Source of the DNA: Triglochin maritima
Lineage: Eukaryota > Streptophyta > Magnoliopsida > Alismatales > Juncaginaceae
Reading direction: 5' to 3'
Assembly: GCA_963682175.1 (NCBI GenBank)
Contig: OY821779.1
Span: 1,066,501 to 1,130,500 of the forward strand
DNA length: 64,000 nt
Numbering within the stretch: position 1 is the stretch's first letter; each line of letters opens with the position of its first letter. The position numbers were made by a program, and so were the translations under genes. The notes under the pieces were generated by a model. The model had not been told where the DNA came from. It made no database searches and was given only the letters and a program-made list of their open reading frames with translations. Shown here piece after piece: positions 1 through 11,342 of the stretch.

Positions 1-232
1 CTATATATCTATATGTATTCTTTTCCATCAGTTTTCGGATGCACAACCACGTACCCCTTATATATCTATTTTGATAGTCAGTCCGTAAAATGTGATTGAT
101 CCACCGTCTCGATACGTGAGGTAATGTTGTGCATAAATAGATATATAGTTATTTAACATAACGAAACAAGTTATAAGCTTAAAATAGCCTCTTCTCCTAG
201 TGGAACGTACCTAATGGCTTTGTAACTTGCAG

Positions 233-471
233 ATATTATTGACCCTGCTGGGTGGTACCCATGGAACAACAGTGAGCCCCTTAGCACCATTTTCTACGCA
301 GAATTTGATAACGATGGCCCCGGAGCGTCGAAGGCCAAAAGAGTGAAGTGGAAGGGGTTGAAGACCATACACTTGAAGGAAGCTGAAAGGTTCACAGTGA
401 GACCGTTCATTAGTGGGGAGTCTTGGCTACCTGGGACTGGTGTTCCCTTCAAACATGGCTACTATCAGTAA
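233..471 (+). CDS. Pectinesterase, last exon (3' part only)
   Basis: This is the final exon of a pectin methylesterase (plant family CE8), which de-esterifies cell-wall homogalacturonan. The acceptor AG is at 231-232 and the exon enters in phase 1, as does the last exon of the complete paralog at 19880-20115. The translated end has the family-typical blocks GWYPW, STIFYAEF, GPGA, RVKWKG and ESWLPGTGVPF, and it stops at TAA 469-471. Positions 1-232 are the preceding intron; the upstream exons with the catalytic residues lie outside the window. An AATAAA overlaps the sequence directly after the stop (472-477). The same strand, intron phase and close similarity to the gene at 14.7 kb suggest a tandem pair. 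Family assignment is firm; whether the whole gene is intact cannot be seen. Confidence 0.9.
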
Positions 472-2025
472 AATAAAGTATCCGCTACTTATTTCATTCA
501 TGTGCATGCATGCATGGTTCTTTCTTTAATACGTTCGATTAGTCTTTTTTTCTTCTTCACTTATTATGACTTCCAACCAAGCGATGTCCCGCCAAATCTA
601 TGAGTAGTTTCCTAATCAGGTGCAACATTTGTTATTGGTTTTGGGTTTCATTCTTCAAAGGTGTCCATGAACATTTCAACAACAGCACCTATTGTCGTGT
701 GAATTTTTTATGTAATAATGGTGTTCCACATTTTTTAATAAATATGACAACTTTATCGATGTCATCGGAGTTTTGTTTTTTGTTTGGAAAGGGCACCTTA
801 GCCATCGTTGAGATTTGTCGATCTATGCACTGTGGATAAAGCTCGATCCTTGAAGTTGAATGTGACCTCAACCACAGAATCCTTAATTAGTGTTGACGTA
901 TTCCACGGGTGGATGGAACGTTTCGAAATTAGGGTTTGATCTCATCTTCAAAACTCTTAATTAGTACAAGATTGAGGTCAATTGAAGCAGTTCCACCTTT
1001 CGATGGTGAATGTATGGTTCGATTAGATTGGCAAGAAAATGCTGGTGGAAATTTTATTTTGAGTCCGTTTGGGTGGGCGGTGGTGGTCTGGATAAATTGT
1101 AAATTATCCCACCACAGATTTAGTCACCAAACAAAAATTAGATGCGGTGGAAGTAGATTAATAAAAACACTAATATAATATTATTATATAAAATCTATTC
1201 TAGACAGAACAAAATATCAAATCTAAAATTATATATAAAATAAAACTTGAAATCAAAAGGATTTAAGTCATTTTTAACAATAAAATTATCCATTATAAAA
1301 TTCCATAAATTGTAAATAAATTGTAATGGATTATAGTAGTTTAATAGACAACTTTACTCATTATATATCCTAATATATTGAATATGGAGTACTAAGTATA
1401 GCAAATATAAAATATAAGATATAATAAATTTCATTAAAAATACAAAATGAATAAAAATTAATTATATTCTAAATATAGTGTAAGTCTAGCTTAGTAATAT
1501 AGAATTATAAAAATAAATTAGCTAACTAATTTATTATGTTACTTTTTGTTACTACAAATTTAATACATATCATGTCGATATAGAATAGAAATAAATTAAT
1601 TGATCATTACATATAATTCAATTAAGATATTGTATGAAAGTATAATTCCTTATATTCTCGTTTTAAAATGTAAGGATTTTTTATTTTGGGGGATTTCGAA
1701 GAAAAAGAAGGATTTTTGACCGCCCTTTTTATTTTTTCGTTATATCAATAACTCAATAAAAAAATTATTTGTTATGCTTAATATCTTCAATTTAATCTGT
1801 ATGAGTCTTAATTTCACCCTCCATTCGAGTATTTTTTTCTTCGCCAAGTTACCCAAGGCCTATGCTCTTTTCAACCCAATTGTAGATGTTATGCCCGTCA
1901 TACCTCTATTCTTTTTCTCTTAGCCTTTCTTTGGCAAGCTGCTATAAGTTTTCGATGAAATTCTGACTACTCTCCTAAAAACGACTTATTCAATAAAAAA
2001 ACATGTTCAAAAAATTGATAGGATC
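472..2025. other. Intergenic, no gene seen
   Basis: This is AT-rich spacer between the pectinesterase end and the Copia 5' LTR. Short open frames at 600-839 and 936-1178 show no recognisable domain or splice context. I see no RNA gene or clear transposon terminus. Confidence 0.6.
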
Positions 2026-2255
2026 TGTTGAAGAACATACCTTAAACGGCTCAGAATCTTCATCATTGCCTCCTTCCCTACTTAAAGATCGCATATCCCA
2101 AATCTCGAACAAAATCAAGCATAAAATCATGTTCTCATATTTAGACAAAAACGACTACAATTCAAACGGTCAAAATGTTGTAATGTATAAAGTACTCAAG
2201 TAACCCTAAACAGGATAATAAACACAAAAATCTTCTTCCCGTCTCAAATTCAACA
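2026..2255 (+). repeat. 5' LTR of Copia element I
   Basis: This 230-bp copy begins TGTTGAAGAACATACC and ends TTCAACA, directly before the Met-tRNA-type primer site. It aligns with 11109-11337, with roughly a dozen differences by eye, which indicates an old insertion. Confidence 0.85.
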
Positions 2256-2448
2256 TGGTATCAGAGTCATTCTGATCCAAAAAACGCCTCAGACTCTTCT
2301 GAGGTCATCACTGGCCTTGCCTCACAAGGGGGTTAAAGGCTATGAGAAGCCTCCATCAAAACCTAAACCATCACCGACTTTCACCTCGCAAGGGGGTTGA
2401 AGGTATTCAAAACCAACATCCATACCCAAAGAAAACCCAGACAAAACC

Positions 2449-2940
2449 ATGTCTGAGCCAGAAATAAATGCCCCCCGACTCGCATCTGCTCTGAATCTGA
2501 ATCCACATACCAGACTAGACCCGCAACCAACAAACCACTTCTCCTTAAACAACCAGGCCCAATTGCATAGTCTTTTATCCCATTTAAATGGGTATTTGCA
2601 AAATACCCCTCAGAGTACAGGTAATTACGTAGGTATGGAAAACATTTTGCAAAATTACACTGCTAATGTTTCTGTTAATAAAATTTGTGATACTAGAGGG
2701 GTAATTGACTCAGGTGCTACATACCATATGACTGGAAATCCATTATTATTAAACAATATTAAACATAGTTTGAATTTACTAAATAAGTTTGTAACTGTAG
2801 CCAATAATAATCAAGTTAAAATAAAGGGCGTAGGAGAAACACAATTGTTAAATAAGTTGACTAAAAATGTGTTGTATGTACCATCTTTTGCTTCTAATCT
2901 TCTCTCCATTGCTAAAATTACAAAAAAAATTGAATTGTAA
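2449..2940 (+). pseudogene. Copia gag/protease remnant
   Basis: This 163-codon open frame starts at ATG 2449. Near its middle it reads GVIDSGATYHMTG, the Copia aspartic protease signature (DSGA). It is followed by the conserved NVLYVPSFASNLLSIAKIT block that precedes the GAG-pre-integrase region. The frame is cut off where element II begins at 2941. Most of gag, including a recognisable zinc knuckle, is missing. Confidence 0.8.
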
Positions 2941-4120
2941 TGTTATATTTGAAGGGAATGTGTTCTAAAAGTTTTACTTTTAAATGTCAATTATTATGAA
3001 TTGAATGAGAAATCATTTTGTTCCTTGTTTATGTTATTCGTCTTTTAGAAGTGTTAAGGAAGAGGCTCTTGGTCCTTAACCGTAGAGCTCTGAAAGATAT
3101 TGGTTTGCATAAAACAAAAGATATTCGCAATCATGGTAATTAACATGGGACATTAATTACCGAGTTAAGATTGTCGTGTTGGTCATAGATCATTGTAGCT
3201 CTACAAGTGAGTGACGACACAGGTATGCAAAAGAGGAAAATATTACTTTTGTATACTGAATATACCTAATAAGTAAAATATTATAGAAATGTGTTTCTGT
3301 GTCATTAATATTTTACTGTGTCTTTGGTCCTTTGATATGAGACTTATATCTAATCATTTAAGGAATACTTAATTAGATCAGTGTCTTGAACTATCGATCA
3401 GTGTAGTGTAAAGGCATTGGTTGGTTAAGTACAACTTTTGTTGGAGAAGATAGTTAGTCAAAAGACTATCATTGCCCCTCTTAATTGAGTGATGATATTA
3501 GTAGATCCCTTGATAAAACAAAGTTATAATGTGCACAATGTGATTTGAGTTAAGTCACATATTTATAACTAGCTTAAAGAGATCAAGAAATGAATACTAA
3601 TACAAAGATGACACAATACTACTTTGTGTGTATTCTTAATATCATGAGGCAAGGGACGGACACAAGTGGCGCACTCCATCACTAAGTGGATCGGGTTTTG
3701 GTTCGAGTGGAATTAAGACATCTAACTAATTGGGAGCTATAATGTGTAGCTAGATACCGCTTATAGCTTGTGATATTAAGTTTTTAATATCACTGCCAAC
3801 TTAGTTTAGATCTTCCCATAGGTCACACCGCAAAACTGGGAAACAAGAAATGGGGATTTTGAGTTCATAAGATGTGTCGGGTTTCATGTAGAAAATATGA
3901 CACATGGGGTGAACAAGCAAAATCAAAATTATGTTGTGATTAATAACATAATTAGAATCTAAATTAAATTCATATGTGATGTAAATATTATGGGGTGTAA
4001 TGATTGATCATTACATAGGATAATATGTTACATAAGTTGTGGATTTACTACTAATCCCGAAATGTCAAATTTTGTAGGAGTTAAACCGAAATTTGACAAG
4101 TCTGCAAAACAGTGCTCAAA

Positions 4121-4200
4121 CGGTCGACCGGTTAGCAGTAAACGGTCGACCGGTAGGGCACGGTCCGAACCTCCAAAAACGGTCGACCGGTCCAGACGGT
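4121..4200. repeat. CGGTCGACCG palindrome cluster A (Copia II LTR)
   Basis: Exact 10-bp palindromes lie at 4121-4130, 4143-4152 and 4180-4189. Partial forms lie at 4161 and 4196. They sit in the presumed U3 region of the LTR, upstream of its TATA box. Confidence 0.9.
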
Positions 4201-6345
4201 TTATGCAGAATTAATTTAAGAATTAATTAGATCATGCATGGAATTGGTCCATAATTGATTTAATTCGTGGCTAATATTATTTATTAATAAATAATGGATG
4301 GTTAGATAGAATTTTGCATGAAATCATGGGTAAGAGGTTGCACATGAATAAGTAATTTGGAGAGAACCTATAAATAGAGGTTATCTCATTGCCTTCCTAC
4401 ATCTTAATTAATATTGCTTTTCATGCAAAATCTCTCTCCTTAATTCTCCACGAAAATTCCACAAATTCTTAAGTTTAGTTTAGTTCTTAAGAGATCATCT
4501 TCTCAAGGGAATTAAAGAGGGGTTAGTAATTGGATTCTAAACCCTATCGGAGATTGAGAGACTAGCTTCCCTCTCTCCGATCTTGTTTAGAGTTTGGTGA
4601 ATACTCGGAGGCATCCGGCGCAGCGAGGAGCATCCCCAACGTCTCCGAATCTTCAAGAAGTTTTAGAGAACTTCTAGGTATGAATTTCGGAGCCCTTGTT
4701 TGTTTTAATAGAGTTTTGAAACTAGATGTTAAAACAAACTGATGCATGCATGAAATAAATCAAAGAAAATTGTAATTGATCCTTATTATACATAAAAAAA
4801 TTCGAAAATATATATGTATAATTAAACATGAAATCCTACAGTGGTATCAGAGCATAGGGTTCAATTTTCTTATGATTTATGGCTGTAAACAAATTTAGTT
4901 TACCATCTAGGATTTAAACAATTCGTTTTACCAGTTTTTTCGGTCTTTAAATGTTTGTTGAAATAATTCTTTGTAATAATTCATTTTAAATGTTTTGAAT
5001 GTTTAAAACATGTTATGAAATTACTAGAATTATGATTTGGACATAAGTCTAACTTGTAATAATTTCGTTTTAAGTATAAACGATTATTTTGTAAGAGAAT
5101 CAACAAAACCGAAAAACTGCGATTCATCTTTCCATTGGAAATTGGATGGACAGCGGTTCATAATTAATTTGTGAACTATGGATGCATGAAAAATGTTTTT
5201 AATGGATTTCAAAATGTTTTTCAAAGAATTGTTTGGGATTTTAGATGCTTGATAAACTAGGTTGGATAGTTTATAGCGATATTGCGTGCATGGATGCTCG
5301 AGTCGTTTTTGCAGGAATTGTGAGTTTATATGTTCCAAATCAGCGATTAGCAAATGTATGTAATTATTATTATACAGGGGTTTATGTATGTTAAAGCCAA
5401 AATTCTCTCTATTTCCGTCTTTTAGATAGTTGCATTAGCATATGAGAGGTTTTACATAGGACTTGCACTAGTCGGTTTTATCGAATGTGAGGAGCATGTT
5501 TATTTTCTGTAAAATCTACATCTCCGGTGCAAGAGGAAGTCGCCGCTGTAGCGCATCGATCGAGGATCGAAGATCAGGGATCGAGGATCGAGGATCGAAG
5601 GGAACATATAAACTCACACGATGTGGATTGTGTGAATGTTTAATTTCTGGTTTTTAATTTCTGCTATGCATGTGATGAATGTGGTGAATGTTAGGATGTG
5701 TATGAATATTAATATGCATGATAACCTAAAATTCTAAATCACATGTTAAAATTGTCCAACAAAAATTAAGAATAGTTTTCCTTCTTATTTCATCCACTAG
5801 CAGTCATTGATCGAGGGATACTCTGCTCGCCCTTAGCGGGAGATAGCTCCCTCTATCTTTGGGAATAGTGGGAGATATAAAGGTTGTCTGTTGTTGTGCC
5901 ACAATTAAATATATGAGGTGTGTTTCACCCTAGTGAACCCCAAGTATGTTTAGTTGTGAATACAATAGATAAACGTATCTCGTATCAAATGAAAATAAGT
6001 TTTCTTAACATTACCTAGAGCCCTCGCTCGGTTTTGGGAAAAAGTTTTTCTTACGAGGATAGGTCGCATTCCCTCATAATTAAAACGACAAGAGTCATAA
6101 AAGTTTGAAGATGCTAAATGTTGCTAAAATTCAAAAAGGTTGTGATTAGAAAATGTTTTCTTACCTTGATGTTGTAATGTATTCGATAGCCCTTAGCTAG
6201 TCTATATTACAATTGATGGGATCTTGGATTACTGCATTTACGGGCAAGATTTTATTTGCAGTATTTACATCATATTCGATATATATGTATGTATGTATTA
6301 AAACATAAAATTGGCATTAAAACCTATATAATTTATTTTGTAGAA

Positions 6346-6517
6346 ATGTCAAATATCCAACCAATTGTGCGATCTATGATCGAAAAGAACCCTTTGCAAA
6401 ATGATGGCTCAAACTTCATGAAGTGGCAACTCAATCTTAATATCGTGTTGAGGTTTGAAAAACTATCTCATATTTTGGATGGTGAAATCCCAAAATTAAA
6501 TGAGAAGGCAATTGGAT
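6346..6517 (+). pseudogene. Copia element II gag fragment
   Basis: The first about 57 codons of a Copia-type gag are open from ATG 6346. They contain the NDGSNFMKWQLNLNIVLR block typical of the N-terminal domain of plant Copia gag proteins. The frame then passes into unrelated integrase sequence of element I, so the gag is truncated. Confidence 0.65.
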
Positions 6518-6862
6518 GGACCTGCCCTGGTTGACTCTTATAACGGTTTTAAATATTTTATTTCATTTATTGATGATTTTTCTCGAACTACTTGGTTGTA
6601 TCTTCTCCAAAGCAAATCCGATATTTTTAGAATTTTTTGTGAATTTGTGACTTGTCGAAACTCTTAGAACAGACAATGGTGCTGAATACATTAGCCACAA
6701 CATTCAAGAGTTTCTGAATAACAAGAGTATCTTTCATCAAACCACTTGTATCAATACTCCCGAACAGAACGGGGTCTCTGAACGGAAAAATCGTCATCTT
6801 TTGAATGTAACCTGATCTCTTCTTTTTCAAAATAATGTTCCAAAACATTTTTTGTCAGATGC
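6518..6862 (+). pseudogene. Copia integrase core fragment (element I)
   Basis: In two overlapping frames this reads the integrase core: GPALVDSYNGFKYF, FIDDFSRTTWLYLL, then RTDNGAEY, TTCINTPEQNGVSERKNR and VPKHFLSDAV. These include the catalytic Asp and Glu neighbourhoods. A frameshift near 6650 and a stop near 6810 break it. The reading resumes after the solo LTR at 9031 with LTATYLINRLPS. Confidence 0.8.
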
Positions 6863-9030
6863 TGTATTTGAAAGGAATGTGTTCTAAAAGTTTTACTTTT
6901 ATATGTCAATTATTATGAATTGAATGTACAAACATTTTGTTCCTTGATTATAGTATTCGTCTTTTGGAAGTGTTAAGGAAGAGACGTTTGGTCCTTAACC
7001 GTAGAGCTCTAAAAGATAATGGTTTACAAAAATCAAAAGTTATTCACAATCAAGGTAGTTAACATGGAACATTAATTACCGAGATAAAATTGTCGTGTTG
7101 GTCATCGATTGTTGTAGCTCTACAAATAATTGACGACACGAGTATATAAAAGAGGAAAAAATTACTTTTATATATTGAATAGACCTAACAAGTAAAACAT
7201 TATGAAATTGTGTTTCGTGTCATTAATGTTTTTACTGTGTCTTGGATCCTAAGATATGAGACTTATATCTTTTCACTCAAGAAGTGTTTAATTTGATTAT
7301 TGTCAAAAGCTACCAATGAGTGTAGTGATAACGGCAATAGTTGGTTGAACATGACTTGTGCTGGATAAGATAGCAAGTCAAACGATTATCATTGTCCCTC
7401 TTAATTGAGTGATGATATTAGTGGGCCCCTTGATAAAGCAAAATTATAATGTGCACAATGTAACTTGAGTTAAGTTACATAGTTATAATTAGCTTAAAGA
7501 GATCAAGAAATGAATATAATACAAAGATGACACATTTCTACTTTGTATATATTCTTAATATCATGAGGCAAGGGACGGACACAAGTGGTGCACGTACATC
7601 ACTAAATGGATCGTATTTTAGTTCAGGTGGAACAAAGACATATATGCTAATTGGGTGACTATAATGTGTAGCTAGATATCACTTATAGTCTGAGATATTA
7701 AGTGTTTAATATCACAGCCAATTAGGCTTAGATCCTCCCATAGCTCACACCACAAAACTGGGAAACAAGAGGTTTGATTTTAAGTTCATATAATGTGTCG
7801 GGTTTCTTATGAAAATGAGACACTTGTGGTGAATTAATTAAAATCAATATGTCATGAGAATTGACATAATTAGAATCATAATAAATTCATATGAGGTGTA
7901 TATATATTATGGGGTGTAATAATTAAATATTACATAGGATAATATTACATAAGATATGAATTTGCTAAAAACCCCAAAAGATCAAATTTTGTTGGAAATA
8001 AATCTAAAATTTGACAAAGGTAAAATCGGGGTCAAACACGGTGAACCGTTCATGGTTCGGTCGACCGGGGCATCTTCGGATCGGTTAACCGAATAGGGAA
8101 CGGGTAAACGCAATTGGTTGACCGAGATTGCCCAGAGTGCCTGGACAATCGGGTTCGGTTAACCGATTGGAAACGGCCAACCGAGAAGTAGTATTTTCGG
8201 TAGACCGAAGGTGACCCGGTCATCCGTTGACTATGTTCCAGGAGCGATTTTGGTAGGTCAAAGGTAAACCGATTACAAGACGTGATTCGTCCGAATTATT
8301 CTAGGGAATTTTTTCTCATACCGATTCGGTCGACCGTCTAGCTCACGGTGCACCGAACACGTGTTATAACCGAATGGTTCGGTTAACCGAATAATACTCG
8401 GTCTACCGAACGAGAACGATTATGCCTGAATTATTAAGAGATTAATTAAATCATGGGTGAAATAATTCCAGATTTAATTAAAACGTTTTTGTGGGTGATT
8501 ATGTGGAATTTAGAGTTTAATTGTAGGAGAGAAAAACAAGGGATCATGGCTAAATAATAGTTCTTGATAATGATGTTTTGGGAGCCTATAAAAGGGCACA
8601 TATTCCTACTTGTTTTAATACTAATGCAAAATTCTTTCTCTCATTAATCTCTCCCTAATCACCACGAAAATCTCTTAGTAAATTTAAGTTTTGGAGATAA
8701 TATTCTCAGGAGCTTAAAGAGGGGTAATTAGCTTGATTCTAAACCTTGTTAGAGATTGATTGGCTAGCTCCTTTCTCTCTAACTTTATTTAGAGTTTGGT
8801 GAACACTCGGAGGCAATTCCGTGGACGATTCAGCGGACAACGCGACTCCGGATCATCAAAAAGGTTTTAGAGAACCTTTAGGTATGATTCTATCTTTGTG
8901 GAGTATTGCATGTTATTAGAATAAAACACAAATAGATGTACATAAAATTGCTGAAAATATGAAAACGATCTTGTCTAATGTATTAAAAATTTAAAAATAT
9001 ATACATACATGGGGGACAAGAAATCCTACA
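6863..9030 (+). mobile_element. Solo LTR related to Copia element II
   Basis: This 2,168-bp sequence begins TGTATTTGAA and ends CCTACA. It aligns along most of its length with the LTR at 2941-4840 but is clearly diverged, so it represents a sister family or an older copy. It lies inside the integrase of element I. No internal region follows, so it is a solo LTR. I could not find a clean target duplication. It has TATA-like CCTATAAAAGGGC near 8583. Confidence 0.75.
8040..8420. repeat. CGGTNNACCG palindrome cluster B (solo LTR)
   Basis: About ten copies of CGGTNNACCG or one-mismatch forms are spread over about 380 bp. They include CGGTGAACCG (8040), CGGTCGACCG (8058), several CGGTTAACCG, CGGTAGACCG and CGGTCTACCG. 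The outer arms are conserved while the central two bases vary. The cluster ends about 165 bp before the TATA-like sequence. Confidence 0.85.
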
Positions 9031-9700
9031 GTTTTAACTGCCACGTATCTAATAAATCGTCTTCCAAGCCCCACTCTTCAAAATAAACAACCATTAGAGC
9101 TTTTACTTGGTCACAAACTAACCTTAGATCACCTTAAGATATTTGGTTGTGTGTGCTTTGTTCACAGGAAAAGGATGGAAAAACTCGACAACAACTCTGT
9201 GAAATGTATCTTTCTTGGTTATTCTTTTAAAAAAAGGGTACAAATGTTATGACCCTGAAAAATGTATCTTTTAGTGAGAGAGAGTCATACTTAGAAACAA
9301 CAGACTTGAAGACACAACTGTCAACGATTCTCTTCCAACTTCAACTCCCAAGCTTCCAAAAATGTGTGCAACACACCCGACCCATCCTGAAGAAGAAGAA
9401 GACGAAGGAGGAATAGAAGAAGACCCACCAAACAACCATGAAACCATCCATAGAAGAAGATCCACTCGTCCAAGTCGTCCTCCTACTAGTTAAACGATTT
9501 CATCATTTCACACGTAACTTATCCTATTGAGGACTACTTGTCCTATAAACAAGTAAAACCAATTCACAAAGCCTTCATAACCAATCTAAGCAAAAATCAA
9601 GAACCTAACACTTATCAGGAAGCCATTGGTGATCCTAAATGGCGCAAAGTCATGGAGTAAGAAATCAAAGCTCTAGAATCTAATAACACTTGGACCCTTG
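9031..9700 (+). pseudogene. Copia integrase C-terminal region (element I), decayed
   Basis: This continues the integrase reading with LTATYLINRLPS, LKIFGCVCFVH and a VKCIFLGYS block. It then decays into frameshifted linker sequence before the reverse transcriptase. Confidence 0.75.
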
Positions 9701-9705
9701 TTCAA

Positions 9706-10867
9706 ATGCACAACGGAATCAAACTCGTCGGGTGTAAGTGGGTTTACAAAATAAAATATAACAGCAACGGGACAATCGAAAGATATAAGGTTAGACTTGT
9801 AGCTAAAGGCTACACTCAAACTTATGGCCTAGATTATCTAGAAACCTTTGCCCCTGTTGCAAAAATGAATACTGTTTGTATTCTCCTTTCCATAGCAGTT
9901 AACAAAAATTGGAACATTTATCAAATGGATGTTAGAAACACTTTTCTTCAAGGAAATCTCGAGGAAGAAGTTTACATGACTCTTCCACCAGGGTACACCT
10001 CCACCACAGACAAGGTATGCAAACTCAACAAATCAATCTACGGATTGAAACAATCACCTCGCGCATGGTATGCAAATCTTAGTCACTTTTTTCTTCTTTA
10101 TGGTTTTAGAAAATCATCCGCTGACGCATCCATGTTCACTAAACATCACCATCACATAACCACCATCGTTCTAGTCTATGTAGATGATATTATAATTACC
10201 GAAAATAATGATCATGAAATCAATCAAGTCAAGTACTATTTAAAGTCAAATTTTGATATCAAATATCTTTGTTTTTTGAAATACTTCCAAGGAATAGAAG
10301 TTGCACAATCAAAAAAGGGTATTTTTATCACAAATGAAGTATGCTCTTGACCTTCTAAAACAAACAGGAAAGCTTGGGGCTAAACCAGCTAATACTCCCG
10401 TTGAAACTAATCTCAAAGTCAGTCCTATAGAAGGAGAACCCGTCAAAGACGTCCACAGGTTTCAAAGACTTGTAGGGAAACTCATATATCTCACTGTAAC
10501 TAGGCCAGATATAACTTATGCCGTTAGCATTGTTGGTCAATTTATGCATGCACCCCGCACACCTCACTTAGATATCATTGATCGAATACTTAGATATATA
10601 AAACAGACTCCAGGGCAAGGATTATGGATGAAAAATAACAACTCTAACTCCATAATTGGTTTCTCTAATGCAGATTGGGCAGGCACTCATGACCGCAAGT
10701 CCACCACGGGTTTTTGCACATTTTTTGGAGGAAGCCTGGTAACTTGGAGAAGTAAAAAGCAAAACGTTGTTGCCCGATCCAGTGCCGAAGCCGAGTATCT
10801 TGTCATGGCATCCACTACAAGCGAACTTGTTTGGCTCAAACAACGAACCTATGAGCATGTTCTGTGA
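9706..10867 (+). pseudogene. Copia reverse transcriptase / RNase H, frameshifted
   Basis: The RT reads from GCKWVYKIKY through RLVAKGYTQ, FAPVAKM, QMDVRNTFLQG and SIYGLKQSPRAWY to the catalytic YVDDIIIT box in frame 9706-10350. A one-base shift near 10330 moves the reading to the frame of 10301-10867. That frame carries LVGKLIYLTVTRPD, the RNase H SNADWAG site and the SSAEAEY block. A small deletion near 10835 ends this frame. The remainder ([35 protein letters not shown]) is at about 10850-11090 in other frames. It is non-functional. Confidence 0.9.
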
Positions 10868-11108
10868 TAATAATGCCGCTCGGCATATAGCCTCAAACCC
10901 GGTATTTCATGAAAGAACCAAGCACATCGAGGTCGACTGTCATTTTATTCGAGGAAAAAATTCAAGCTAAGGAAATAGACGTACCCTACGTCTCCAGTAA
11001 AGAACAACTCGCTGATGTTTTCACAAAAGCTTTGGATCAAAAACAGTTCAACCTTATCTTATCCAAGTTTGGCACCTTCAACCTCTTCCGTATCCAACTT
11101 GAGGGGCA

Positions 11109-11337
11109 AGTTGAAGAACATACCTTAAACGGCTCAGAATCTTCATCATTGCCTCCTTCCATACTTGAAGATCGCATCTCCCAAATCTCGGACAAAATCA
11201 AGCATAAAATCATGTTCTCATATTTAGACAAAAATAACTACAATTCAAACGGTCAAAAGGTTGTAATATATAAAGTACTCATGTAGTCCTAAACAAAATA
11301 ATAACACAAAAATCTTCTTACCGTCTCAAATTCAACT
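11109..11337 (+). repeat. 3' LTR of Copia element I
   Basis: Matches 2026-2255. It starts AGTTGAAG instead of TGTTGAAG and ends TTCAACT instead of TTCAACA, so both terminal dinucleotides are mutated. Confidence 0.85.
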
Positions 11338-11342
11338 GGATG

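Larger units (their letters stand above)
2941..6517 (+). mobile_element. Copia element II, 5' LTR plus truncated internal region
   Basis: A 1,900-bp LTR (2941-4840) begins TGTTATATTT and ends CCTACA. It is followed by a primer site TGGTATCAGAGC at 4842-4853, a leader, and a gag start at 6346. The internal region stops around 6517, where sequence resumes in the integrase of element I. The 3' end of element II and the pre-integrase part of element I are therefore both missing, which fits one deletion spanning the junction. The LTR has a TATA-type sequence (CCTATAAATAGAGG, about 4369) and a cluster of CGGTCGACCG palindromes about 200 bp upstream of it. The left edge is uncertain by a few bases. 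Confidence 0.75.
2026..11337 (+). mobile_element. Degenerate Ty1/Copia retrotransposon I (outer element)
   Basis: The two LTRs are 2026-2255 and 11109-11337 (about 230 bp). A primer site TGGTATCAGAGTC follows the 5' LTR at 2256-2268, and a purine-rich tract (TTGAGGGGCA) precedes the 3' LTR. The flanks GGATC (2021-2025) and GGATG (11338-11342) look like a 5-bp target duplication with one mutation. Coding remnants follow Copia order: gag/protease 2449-2940, integrase about 6518-6862 and 9031-9250, RT and RNase H 9706-11090. The element carries frameshifts and stops. It is interrupted by a second Copia element (2941-~6517) and by a solo LTR (6863-9030). The first base of the 3' LTR is A where the 5' LTR has T, so the terminal TG is lost. 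The element cannot be autonomous. Confidence 0.85.

Noticed and set aside
2003..2203. 66-codon frame shared with 10909-11286
   Set aside because: Both are the Copia LTR itself; the shared frame reflects LTR duplication, not a gene.
4121..4200. CGGTCGACCG sites as bacterial-type operators or cloning-site artefacts
   Set aside because: They contain SalI sequence but occur in diverged variants (TTAA, AGAC, CTAC centres) at many places within LTRs, which does not fit vector contamination or a bacterial operator.
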